Shown here piece after piece: positions 11,568-21,659 of a stretch of 64,000 nt of DNA. Within the stretch, counting starts at the first letter, position 1. Each line of letters begins with the position of its first letter. A program made the position numbers and the translations under genes. Location: positions 1,342,001 to 1,406,000 of the forward strand of contig OZ037863.1 of the NCBI GenBank assembly GCA_964035575.1, in the 5' to 3' direction. The notes beneath the pieces were generated by a model. That model worked only from the letters and a program-made list of their open reading frames with translations. It was not told the origin of the DNA and made no database searches. This DNA comes from Rhynchopus sp. YZ270_cl-10 (Eukaryota; Euglenozoa; Diplonemea; Diplonemida; Diplonemidae).

Positions 11568-12233
11568 GTATGCTGGCGTTGTTTTTATGATCAAGATTAC
11601 GCAAACGAGGCTTGGGTTCATATTTCAAGCTTTTTTTTTTTTACGAACTCTGGGACAGTAATGTATATAGGGGTGGTGGTGGTGCAGTAAAGGGGGTAAT
11701 ATGTGGGAAACCCCCTTTTTTTGATTTTTCGCGTGGTTGTGTGCAGGGTTTTATATAGCCAGCACCCACCAAAACGGTGGTTTTGTGTGAGGCAGTCATT
11801 GTTTTTGTGTGTGGAAAACTAGTGTCCTATCCAGGAATCCAGATTTCAAGATCGGGGTCAGCTTGTTTTTTCGCCCAAAAATTCAGCACTGCTGACAAAA
11901 AAAGACATCGGGAGCTGTATATTTTTTTGCGGAGCAAAAAAAAATAAGATAAAATGGCGCCGCAGGCGAAAAAATTTCATGGTACGGTGTAAAAATCTAG
12001 CTTTTTACACCACTAGTCACTCAAGAACCCCTTTTTGCGGAATCCCGACTCGTTTTTTAGGATTCTTGACGACCGTGCTCTTCATGGTGGGGTCGCGTTG
12101 CTCTGGAGTCCCTTCGGGACCCCTCTCAGAGCCCTGTAAGGTAAGGTAAAAATTGCAAAAAAATCCCGAAATTCTATAGTTTTTTTTTTTTTTCCCGGTT
12201 TTTTGTGGGATTTGGTCCCACATACAGATACCT
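11568..12233. other. 3' flank of the glyoxalase gene, no further gene seen
   Basis: It begins with the donor of a last intron. It contains ACGAGGCTTGGGTTCAT at about 11605, a motif seen at several other loci here, then T-rich and mixed sequence. The true final exon of the glyoxalase must lie in the first 200 bases. Confidence 0.5.
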
Positions 12234-12272
12234 ATATGGCTCAGTCCATAAACCCCCCCCCCCCCCCCCCCT

Positions 12273-13862
12273 AGGGGGTCCGACTCCTAATAGACTTGTG
12301 TATAAAATTTCGTACAAAAAACTCATTATTAAACTTCTGGTCATTTCCAAGGCAACTGCGGGTGAAAAACACCCTCAGAGTGGGTCACAGGGGGCCTGTG
12401 GGCCGAAAAACGACCCAGAAGCCACCCCAGAATACAAAAAAATGGAAAAAAATAGTGAAAAAACGGCTTTTTTCAGGTTTTGGCCATATTGGGCAAAATA
12501 GCGATTTTTCAAGAAAAACCCAAAAAAACGGTTATTTTTTGACATCACAAAACCTCCTTTGGCACAAATATACCCCAAAAGTGGCCCGTGAGTCCATTCC
12601 AACCTGTTTTGGACATATTTGACACTTTTGGAAGTGTTTTTTTGGTGTTTTTACGTCAAAAAAAATACCCTGGCAATACCCTGACCGCGCTCCGGCAGCA
12701 TTCCGGCATGCTGTTTGACCCATATAGGGGTCAAGAAATGGCCAAAAACCCCCGAAAAAGGACCCTGGGAGCCCAGATAGTTCCAAATTTCCACCACATC
12801 CCCACCCAAACACTGCAAAAACACGACAGAAAATCGTCTTAAAAAACACACTTTTTTCAAAAAGGTCGTCAGGCATGCTCCATAATGACCTTTTTGAAAA
12901 AAGTGTGTTTTTTAAGACGATTTTCTGTCGTGTTTTTGCGGTGTTTGGGTGGGGATGTGGTGGATATTTGGAACTATCTGGGTTCCCGGAGTGCTTTTTC
13001 GGGGGTTTTTGGCCATTTCTTGACCCCTATATGGGTCAAACAGCATGCCGGAATGCTGCCGGAGCGCGGTCAGGGTATTGCCAGGGTATTTTTTTTGACG
13101 TAAAAACACCAAAAAAACACTTCCAAAAGTGTCAAATATGTCCAAAACAGGTTGGAATGGACTCACGGGCCACTTTTGGGGTATATTTGTGCCAAAGGAG
13201 GTTTTGTGATGTCAAAAAATAGCCGTTTTTTTGGGTTTTTCTTGAAAAATCGCTATCGTCAGACAGGCTCCATAATGACCTTTTTGAAAAAAGTGTGTTT
13301 TTTAAGACGATTTTCTGTCGTGTTTTTGCAGTGTTTGGGTGGGGATGTGGTGGAAATTTGGAACTATCTGGGCTCCCAGGGTCCTTTTTCGGGGGTTTTT
13401 GGCCATTTCTTGACCCCTATATGGGTCAAACAGCATGCCGGAATGCTGCCGGAGCGCGGTCAGGGTATTGCCAGGGTATTTTTTTTGACGTAAAAACACC
13501 AAAAAAACACTTCCAAAAGTGTCAAATATGTCCAAAACAGGTTGGAATGGACTCACGGGCCACTTTTGGGGTATATTTGTGCCAAAGGAGGTTTTGTGAT
13601 GTCAAAAAATAACCGTTTTTTTGGGTTTTTCTTGAAAAATCGCTATTTTGCCCAATATGGCCAAAACCTGAAAAAAGCCGTTTTTTCACTATTTTTTTCC
13701 ATTTTTTTGTATTCTGGGGTGGCTTCTGGGTCGTTTTTCGGCCCACAGGCCCCCTGTGACCCACTCTGAGGGTGTTTTTCACCCGCAGTTGCCTTGGAAA
13801 TGACCAGAAGTTTAATAATGAGTTTTTTGTACGGTAATTTTACTCACAGTCGGACCCCCTAC
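12273..13862. mobile_element. Inverted-repeat element with a tandemly duplicated right arm
   Basis: The left arm (about 12273-12870) is the reverse complement of the right arm (about 13262-13862). A second, nearly identical copy of part of the right arm (12881-13255) lies between them in direct orientation. Both ends carry GGGGGTCCGACT next to the homopolymer. There is no recognised protein; the long open frames occur identically in all arms and follow from the repeat. Confidence 0.75.
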
Positions 13863-13873
13863 CCCCCCCCCCC

Positions 13874-15107
13874 CTGAAAGGTAACCTCAGCAACTATTTG
13901 GATATTATCAAATATGTACTAGGACGTTCTGTTCGATTTTTGTTTTAATGAATCCAGAGTAAAGTTTCTGAATTCATTAAAACAAAAATCGAGCAAAAAG
14001 ACCGAGTACATATTTGATGGATCACCCCCGAGAGGTAAATAAGTTACCGGTAACCCGAATTACCGGTAATTCCTTAAGGATTCCTTAAGAAACACGGAAA
14101 AAAGCAAAAAAACATCAAAAGAGGGGGCACTTTAATTTATCATTTGTAAACCCTTCCCACTTTACGCGTTGTTCATTTTTGTCTTTTTTATTCTCAAAAA
14201 AATCGGTTCATCCAATCGTGCCGGTTGCCGAGAGGCAGGCCAGGGTCCTCCTCTTCTGCAATCTCAGGTGCCTTTTTCGTTTGTGGTCTTTTCAGAAGAA
14301 ATTGTGTAAGCCACCTCCACAAATTCTTGCGGATGGGAGAGCATGGAAGCAAGCACAGTTTTTTCTGTATTCCTTTGCCAAGAAAAAAGAGCAGTGAACA
14401 AGTTGCACTCTACACGGGTTATAGTGTATTGTGTTGGGTCCTTCAACTTCAACGCAATGCCAGTTGTATGAGCAATGTTGGACAGGTGTAAGGCAACATC
14501 ATCTACTGTAACAAGCTCCGTAACGACGATATCCTCCAAATGTCTGGACACGACTCCAAAATGGAAGTCCCGCCCGTCTTTCCCGTGTTTTTCACAAAAA
14601 TAGTTAACAGTAACGGGTTTTGTACAAAACTTGAAAAGGAGAAAATGCAAAAGTTCTTTGGACTGGAAGTGCCTCCCGACATCAGCCCACACAATTACGA
14701 AAACGAAAAGGCACCTGAGATTGCAGAAGAGGAGGACCCTGGCCTGCCTCTCGGCAACCGGCACGATTGGATGAACCGATTTTTTTGAGAATAAAAAAGA
14801 CAAAAATGAACAACGCGTAAAGTGGGAAGGGTTTACAAATGATAAATTAAAGTGCCCCCTCTTTTGATGTTTTTTTGCTTTTTTCCGTGTTTCTTAAGGA
14901 ATCCTTAAGGAATTACCGGTAATTCGGGTTACCGGTAACTTATTTACCTCTCGGGGGTGATCCATCAAATATGTACTCGGTCTTTTTGCTCGATTTTTGT
15001 TTTAATGAATTCAGAAACTTTACTCTGGATTCATTAAAACAAAAATCGAACAGAACGTCCTAGTACATATTTGATAATATCCAAATAGTTGCTGAGGTTA
15101 CCTTTCA
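13874..15107. mobile_element. DNA transposon-like element with 410-bp inverted arms
   Basis: Arms 13874-14283 and 14699-15107 are near-perfect inverted repeats starting CTGAAAGGTAACC. Each arm contains its own smaller foldback around ACCGGTAA and a hairpin of TTTTAATGAATTC type. The 415-bp centre encodes part of a protein with an HGK motif on the minus strand. A related frame occurs in the element at 27131-27935. Confidence 0.75.
14264..14803 (-). pseudogene. Transposon-encoded fragment with HGK motif
   Basis: A 179-codon frame whose N-terminal third lies in the inverted arm. The centre has YFCEKHGKDGRDFHF followed by a Val/Leu-rich region. The HGK...D spacing is reminiscent of the catalytic region of some eukaryotic DDE transposases, and the same motif (FVEKHGKNGCDAH) recurs at about 27370-27410. 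The frame is far shorter than a full transposase, so it is a fragment. The family assignment is a guess. Confidence 0.4.
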
Positions 15108-15136
15108 GGAGGGGGGGACCCCGGGGGGGGGGGGGG

Positions 15137-16326
15137 TAGGGGATATCAAAGGGGTGTCACATTTGACGTTTTTCAAATTAGTGAAAATCGCCTATCAGAA
15201 AGTGCCAAAACCGCCTCCAACCACCCCACACCCCCCAGAAAACCTGTTCCTGCCCCGAAACTACCCATAGGGGGGTCTTCTGGGCCGTAAAATGCAATTC
15301 TAAAAAAGTGGTCACACTTCTGTACCTGGGCACCCCCACAGAACCCCCTTCAGAATACGAGAAAATAAAGTTCGACAACGCCACGGTCGGAGAGGGTTGG
15401 AAAGCAGGCTGAGGCACACGCGACACTTGTGCTGGTGTTCTTCGGGGGAGAACTGTGCAGAAAGCGCCGGGGCGGCATCCTGCATGGCTGCACAGAGGTT
15501 GAAGAGAAGGGCGGGTCTAGGGGTGCGACTCCACTGTTTATAGGTGGGAACCATTGTCGTAATAACCTCTTACGGCATTTTTGGCCATTTCCAGGCCACC
15601 TCCGGTCGGAAAACCCCCCAGAAATGGGTAAGAAACACCCTGTGACCCGAAAATTCATGATAAGAGCGACTCATAATATGATAAAATGCAAAAAAGTAGT
15701 GAAAAAGTGGCATTTTGACGGTTTTGGCCATGTTGGGTAAAATGGCCATTTTTGGTGAAAAAAATCAAAAAAACAGCAAAATTTCGACATCATGACAGCT
15801 GCTTGGGCACAAAACTGCCCCAAAAATGTCCTGTGCGTCCATTCCAACCTGTTTTGGACACTTTAGGTACTTTTTTTGGCCGTTTTTTGGTGTTTTTGTG
15901 GTAAAAAACGTCCTATGATAGTCCTATACTAATCGCAAGACACCGTTTGTCCCTTCTGGACCAATATGTGGGCCAAAAAATGGGTGAAACCCCCGAAAAA
16001 GCACTCCGGGAGCCCAGATAGTTCCAAATTTCCCCGCCAACTCACAAAACCACCTCAAAAACATGCCAGGAAAACATTTTTAAAAACTATAGGGAGTCGC
16101 ACCCCCTATGGTGAGGGGTGCCCAGGTACAGAAGTGTGACCACTTTTTTAGAATTGCATTTTACGGCCCAGAAGACCCCCCTATGGGTAGTTTCGGGGCA
16201 GGAACAGGTTTTCTGGGGGGTGTGGGGTGGTTGGAGGCGGTTTCGGCACTTTCTGATAGGCGGTTTTCACTTATTTTGAAAAACGTCAAATGTGACACTT
16301 TTAAATAGGCCTTTGATATCCCCTAA
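15137..16326. mobile_element. Inverted-repeat element with about 200-bp arms
   Basis: Arms 15137-15337 and 16113-16326 are inverted copies starting TAGGGGATATCAAA, and both abut long G runs. The interior is a diverged relative of the 12273-13862 element: both share the CATTCCAACCTGTTTTGGAC region and the AGCCCAGATAGTTCCAAATT region in the same order. The two therefore belong to one family with different ends. Confidence 0.7.
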
Positions 16327-16559
16327 GGGGGGGGGGGGGGTAGAGGGTCGCATTGGCTAACGTTTTTATGTAATTTTTATTATTTTTTCGCTGGTGGACC
16401 ATTTCAGTGGTGACCCACACCCTGTGCCACCCCAAAAATGGGTTTCCGGGGGTTTTTGGGGGTTTTGCGGCAAAAAACGTGAAAAAACGTAAAAAAAATG
16501 CGTTTTTATTGGTGTTTTCATGATTTTGTACTGTATACAGCCTATGATTGGAGGAATTT

Positions 16560-17500
16560 GACATATTTGACTAAATAATTCAAACCAAGATCGGTTCGAA
16601 GGGTCCAAAAGGGTGCAGCTCGTCGAAATCAGGCCCACAGGACCCCCAGGAGTACGATTTCCACCGGAGAGTGACCCCAAGAGGCCTCTGGCATCCCTAA
16701 TTTGGCATTTTCTGCCTCCCCCCACAGCCGTGCATTTCGAGCCCCAGCTGAAGCACTTCATCAGGACACGCCATACACACGCCCCTGATCTGCTCCCCAT
16801 CCACGAACCTCCTCACGAACTCAGCAGCATCCTCAGACGCTTTTTGTGAGGGGGAGGTCGTTTTTTTATTTGTTACGCCTGGCAGGGTAGGAGAAGGTGG
16901 GCAGTGAGGGGGGAGGGGGGAGGGGGGTGTTTGAGGCGCATACGCACGGGTTCAGGGGGTCATGTTCAACTCAATATTTCAAACCAAGATCGGTTCGAAG
17001 GGTCCAAAAGGGTGCAGCTGGCCGAAATCAGGCCCACAGGACCCCCAGGAGTACGATTTCCACAGGAGAGTGACCCCAAGAGTCCTCTGGCGGCCCTAAA
17101 TTGGCATTTTTTAGCCCAAAACCGCCCCTGCCCCCCCATCTGGGGGGGAGGGCAATTTTTCACTCCTTTTCCCCATTTCTAGTGCTTCTAAGTCCTCCAA
17201 AGGGTAAAAAACTGGTTCCATTGGGTCCGCAGACCATTTTTGGGGGGGGTATGTACCCAAATTTGCATCATACCCTACTTTATGTGATGGCCAGGGGAAA
17301 AGTCCTGGACTGGACAAGGGGTGGACAAGGGGTGGACAAGCACTTTTTTTGACTCAAAAACTCAAAAAAAATCATTTGCAAGTGGTACAGAAGCCTGTTG
17401 GTCGTTGAAATCAGGTCCACAGGACCCCTGGGACCCGATTTGCACCGGAGAGTCACCAAAATAGACCTCTGGTGATCCAAAAAAATCAATTTTTTTTGCT
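16560..17500. repeat. Three diverged direct repeats of about 130 bp
   Basis: Copies near 16575-16715, 16975-17110 and 17380-17500 share GGCCCACAGGACCCC and GAGAGTGACCCC blocks; the first two are close, the third diverged. They are separated by low-complexity sequence and no gene is seen. Confidence 0.65.
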
Positions 17501-17751
17501 AAAAAACCACTTTTGCCCATTTTGGGGTAAAAGTCCATTTTTCACTAATTTTCCCCATTTTGGGTATTTCTGAGCCCACCAAAGTGTAAAAAAATGGTTT
17601 CATTGGATCCTCCGAACATTTTTGGGGTGGGTATGTGTCTAGTTTTCCACGGGAAACGAGTATCTATGTGACAAAAAATTTTTATTTCACTTTTTGTGAG
17701 GACAATGCGACCCCCGGGGGGGGGGGGTTTATGGACTGAGCCATATACATC

Positions 17752-18720
17752 ACTGCTCTGGGAAATGACATCCCCGACAAACTTGTGGAAACCCATGCAG
17801 CTGCGCGATACCAAATCTGATCAAGGTGACTAAGCACGAGAGGCTTCGGGTCATCTTATAAACTTTTTTTTACTACACTGCACCGAGTGAATGTTCTTAG
17901 TGATGTTGTACGTATCGCATAGGAAAAGCGATTTTTTATCCACATACAGTAGGACGTACCCATACATGCTTACGATTGCCTACGATACTACACTGTTACA
18001 CTACACACAGCTCTCACCCTCTCGAATGAAGGATATCATCATCCGAGAAGACACCGAAGATGCCAGACAGCAGCAAAGAATAGTATAGTGTGTGTATGTG
18101 TGTGGGAAAACGCATGCACACACACATCCGAGAACGAAAAATTTTTGCTTTGCTGCGAGGTCAAAAAAAAGAAAAGGGAAAAAAGAAGCATTCTTCTGTG
18201 AAAGAGGCGTTCCTTTCACAAAACAGAGGCAGCGAAGCTGAGGGTAAAAAAAAAATGAACCCTAAAAAAAGCAGTAGCCATAACGAATAGTACACTTTTT
18301 TTACTTTGTTCTCTTTTATTTTTTTTCTTCCTTCCTCCTTGTAGTGTTCTGGAATTGAAGGTGCTATGGACGGCAATGAGCTGCACCTTCTAAGAGCATG
18401 ACCCAACCCACCAAAACAGACATCCCAACAAATGTCGCAGAAGCTTGCTTCTTTTCCCGGTTGTTGTTGTTTTTTTATACACTTCCCTAATGCTTTCAAA
18501 TTTTATTTGAAAGTATATGAATTTGTTCTTTTCCCCGTTCTGTTCTATTTTGAGTACCTATCAGAGGTTAACCTCGAAGGTGGATATTGCACTGCATGGC
18601 CGAGGTCCACCCCGGTACACCTGGATCATGCAAGGTACACTGTACACAGAGGGCTGCATTTCAACATAACCACACATTTTCACATACACACAACACAACC
18701 CCTCAGGTCCTCCCACACAC
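17752..18720. other. Intergenic spacer upstream of the actin-like gene
   Basis: There is no supportable gene. It contains a variant of the GAGGCTTGGGTTCATCTT motif near 17840, a TGTGTG/CACACA foldback around 18090-18125, and a block at 18495-18650 that recurs in diverged form near 2455-2600. The last 100 bases are CA-rich, as upstream of other starts here. Confidence 0.4.
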
Positions 18721-19777
18721 ATGCCCACCCTGGTATACGACAATGGGTCATATGATATCCGGTTAGGGTTCTGCGATGAGGAGCACCCACAGATACATCG
18801 GGCACGTATCCAGGGCAAATGCCCGACGGAGCAGGGGGTCGTGACGAACTGGGAGCTGCAGGAAGCACTGTGGGCGGAGACGCTGGCAGAGCACGGACAC
18901 CACCACGACGACGCACCTCCACACTTTACGTCGGTCCTCCTCAGCGAGCATACGTTGAACGCCCAGTGCAGCAGGGAACGCACTGCGCAGGTAGTTCTCG
19001 AGAGTTTGGGTGCTGAATCGCTGTGTCTGAAGCCGAAGGAGGAGTTAAGCATGTACGCATCTGGGCACACCTCTGGCGTCTCTGTGGAGATAGGCCACGC
19101 ACTCACATCCGTCTCTGTGATCTATGCAGGCGAAACCATGCGGCACCTCTACGCCTGCAGCCACATCGGCTGCACAGACGCAGACCTTGCATGCATCGCG
19201 GCGCACCCAAGCCTCCCACACCGCTTCGATACGTCCCCCCTCTTCATCCGCGAGAACAGCTACTGTGCGCTGGTATGTCACCTTCCCCCCTTCCCATTGG
19301 AATGCACTTCCCCCATAGGACATTGCCGAAGAGATGCGGCTGTGGCATGCAGACCCTGCGGCATTTGAGCGTACAGTGACCCTCCCTGATGGGCGCAGTG
19401 TTGTCCTCGGGAAAGAGCGCTTCGAAGCACCCGAAGTACTGTTACAGCATGAAATGCGTGGTGCCGGGCTGTACGGTGGGGGTGCGATACCGTTGGGTGC
19501 GTACGTCGCACGACTCCTCAAAGAACGTACACCATGTGAGCTGCGTGACACCTTTGCATCAAACGTGGTGCTCTCAGGTGGTGGCGCCTTCTACGCAGGG
19601 CTTCCCCAACGCCTGCAGATGGACCTCAAAGAGGAAGGTGGCGGTGCTGTCGTGCACACAGCAAATGACCGACACAGTACGTGGCGAGGTGGGTGCGTCT
19701 ATGCGAAGGCACGGCAGCATGCCGGCCTCACAAAGGAAGAGTGGGAAGAGACCGGGCAGGTTCCTCGGATGTTTTAG
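18721..19777 (+). CDS. Divergent actin-like / actin-related protein (two exons)
   Basis: Actin-fold ATPase homologue of unknown role. Exon 1 is 18721-19272 and exon 2 is 19319-19777; the 46-nt intron (GTATGT...CATAG) is phase 0 and splits the actin block YCALDIAEEM. The protein has 337 residues against about 375 for actin. Phosphate-1 loop DNGSYDIRLGF is near the start. The phosphate-2 loop is degenerate (VEIGHALTSVSVIYAG where actin has DSGDGVTH). The adenosine motif SGGGAFYAGLPQRL is recognisable, as are LPDGRSVVLGKERF and EAPEVLLQ. It is too divergent to be conventional actin and matches no numbered ARP class I know. The altered phosphate-2 loop makes ATP hydrolysis doubtful. Confidence 0.85.
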
Positions 19778-20455
19778 TGGTGGTGGTGGTGGCGGTAGGC
19801 AGCTTCAGCATCAAACGAGAGTGTCCTCCCCGAAGTCCTCGGCTTTGCTCTCTCCTCAAACTATAGCATTGTCGTGGGCAGATGGATCCCCTCCCCTTCC
19901 CCCTCCCCCTCCGTCTTGATGTTCGACGCCATCTTCGCTGTCTCCACCCTTAGCATGTCTACACCTCAAAGGAGGTGTGGCCTACCCCCTATCCCTGCTT
20001 GCGTGACGGTGTCGTCAGCATATGAGTGGTGTGGTCGGGAAGGTGTCGTGCCTTATGCCTCAACGCTGGGGGTGGTGTGCGTTCGGAATGCGTGTCAAAA
20101 GAGGTGTTTCAGGGGGGGCTGTCGGAGACACGTTTTTTTTGTTAGTTTTGTGATCGTTTGGTGCTTGTTCTTCTAGAAGATGGTAATCTCCCCCTTTCCC
20201 CACTTTTCAACACCCGTGTGTGGTTCATTCAAATACTTTTTTTTTTCATGGAAGATGTGTTACACACGCGAGGGAAGATTCATATTTTCTCTCTTTTTTT
20301 TTCGCTGTGCTTCGTATTACTTATTGTGTTGAATTGTGATGTATTTGGTTACCTAAAACTATCAAATCGTGAAAGTTTTCACCTTAACTTACACCGCACT
20401 TACACCAAACTATTTCGACAGATACCTCACCCTCCCCAGGTTGGCAGCTAAGACC
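19778..20455. other. Intergenic, no gene seen
   Basis: It starts with a (TGG)n-like stretch just after the actin-like stop and contains CCCCTTCCCC-type runs and a T-rich region. Short open frames have no recognisable features. Confidence 0.4.
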
Positions 20456-20746
20456 ATGGTAACACGCCCTTTGCAGTCGTACCGTCTCTCGCAGGCGCGC
20501 TGTGCGAACCCAGCCCTCAAGACGCTGCGTGCGAACAGCGTACCCCTTGAGCTGCCCCTGAGCGACTTCCTCGTGCGCAACGGCCTGGTGCACTACTGCG
20601 ACGTGTTCCAGCAGCACGGCATCACGCTTGCCGTCCTCGCACAGCTCAGCGACGCACACTACCAGGCCATGGGTGTGCCCCCATCCGTCCAGTTCTACGT
20701 CAAACAACAGCTTCAGTGTGAAAAAGGACAGTTCTCGGATTGGTGA
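20456..20746 (+). CDS. Small SAM-domain protein
   Basis: A 96-residue protein. Residues about 35-85 (LPLSDFLVRNGLVHYCDVF...ITLAVLAQLSDAHYQAMGV) match the sterile alpha motif pattern: a start helix, then Leu/Tyr/Phe spacing, then a helix ending Leu-Gly-Val, then a final helix. SAM domains mediate self- or hetero-oligomerisation. The start at 20456 sits in ACCATGG; a start at 20369 would add 29 residues but runs into AT-rich sequence. Nothing else is in the protein, so it may be an adaptor. An extra 5' exon is possible. Confidence 0.7.
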   Translation: MVTRPLQSYRLSQARCANPALKTLRANSVPLELPLSDFLVRNGLVHYCDVFQQHGITLAVLAQLSDAHYQAMGVPPSVQFYVKQQLQCEKGQFSDW

Positions 20747-21254
20747 AAAGATAGAGCGAGAAGAACCTCATAGTGGCAAGAAGGGGGTTCAGAGGTGCAT
20801 ACATTTGCACACAAAAGGGCGATGGGGTGGGGAAGAAGGGACGGAAGGGGACAGAAAGAAGTTGTGCGTGTTTGCCTTCCGGCAGCACAAATGAGGAAAT
20901 CGTCTTCACCTACACGGTGACTCTGTCAGGTCATGCCAGGTTGATTAGTGGGTCTGGGCAAGCTAAATTCACCCGATATTTTTGTCCCTGTATTACCACC
21001 AGTTATGTGGCAAATATCAGTCGTGGGAAGAAGCCTTTTACATGTCGATGGAACACAACAGATACCTGCACACCCCGAAACTGCTGTTACCACAGCACGA
21101 TACGGGGAGGTGCGTTTTTTTTGTGTCGTTTTTTTTCTTTCTCACTCTCATTTTTTTTCCTTGCGAAAATCGGTTTTTGTTCTCCTTTTTTGGTGCAAAG
21201 CTTTTGAAGCGACTGCATCTTTTTTTGTATATTTTCAAACACACATATGGCCTC

Positions 21255-21512
21255 ATGATTCTCCCTCTTGTTAGCTCATCATCACTATCATCATCATCTT
21301 CTGCCTCCACGAGACTAACCCGTCGTCCAGATGCCAGAAAGAGCGCCAAAATCTTGCTTGACCCACGGCAAAGTGTGATGCGCCTCGTGCACGAAGCTGC
21401 TAGCTCCTTCGGAGACCTGCTGCAGCAGAAGGCGACGGCCACCGTTGTGATGGACGTCTGCATGAAGCACAGACTCACAAGACAAGATGTGGGTCATGCT
21501 TGCTTGACATGA
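21255..21512 (+). CDS. Possible exon or small gene, unrecognised
   Basis: The frame encodes a Ser-rich start, then a basic segment (RLTRRPDARKSAKI) and an amphipathic region ending MKHRLTRQDVGHACLT. Base composition changes at about 21285 from T-rich to coding-like, and TTAG just upstream could be an acceptor. The helix lengths and RLTRQDV ending recall a histone fold, but this is not enough to name it. The exon may continue upstream through an intron starting near 21110. It lies just before the UBL cluster. Confidence 0.3.
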   Translation: MILPLVSSSSLSSSSSASTRLTRRPDARKSAKILLDPRQSVMRLVHEAASSFGDLLQQKATATVVMDVCMKHRLTRQDVGHACLT

Positions 21513-21659
21513 ATACTTTGTCTCAGTACTGGCCACATCCATCATATGCGGTTACCTGAACTGCATCTGCACTCTCCTTCACGACGGAGTCTGCTTGCAA
21601 GGCCCTGTTTCTCATTTCACATGACAGGTTTACGTTCCCTCACCACCTCTAACTTACAG

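Larger units (their letters stand above)
12234..17751. mobile_element. Nested stack of inverted-repeat elements bounded by poly-C/poly-G
   Basis: The outer ends are inverted copies: ATATGGCTCAGTCCATAAAC followed by a C run on the left, and the same in reverse complement after a G run on the right. Between them lie three inverted-repeat elements (12273-13862, 13874-15107, 15137-16326) and a block of direct repeats (16560-17500). Every junction is a run of 10-18 G or C. This reads as repeated insertion at or beside G/C homopolymers. Confidence 0.6.

Noticed and set aside
21255-21512. Histone-fold protein
   Set aside because: Only a short helix-like stretch ending RLTRQDV supports it; key histone motifs are missing. 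Left as unrecognised.
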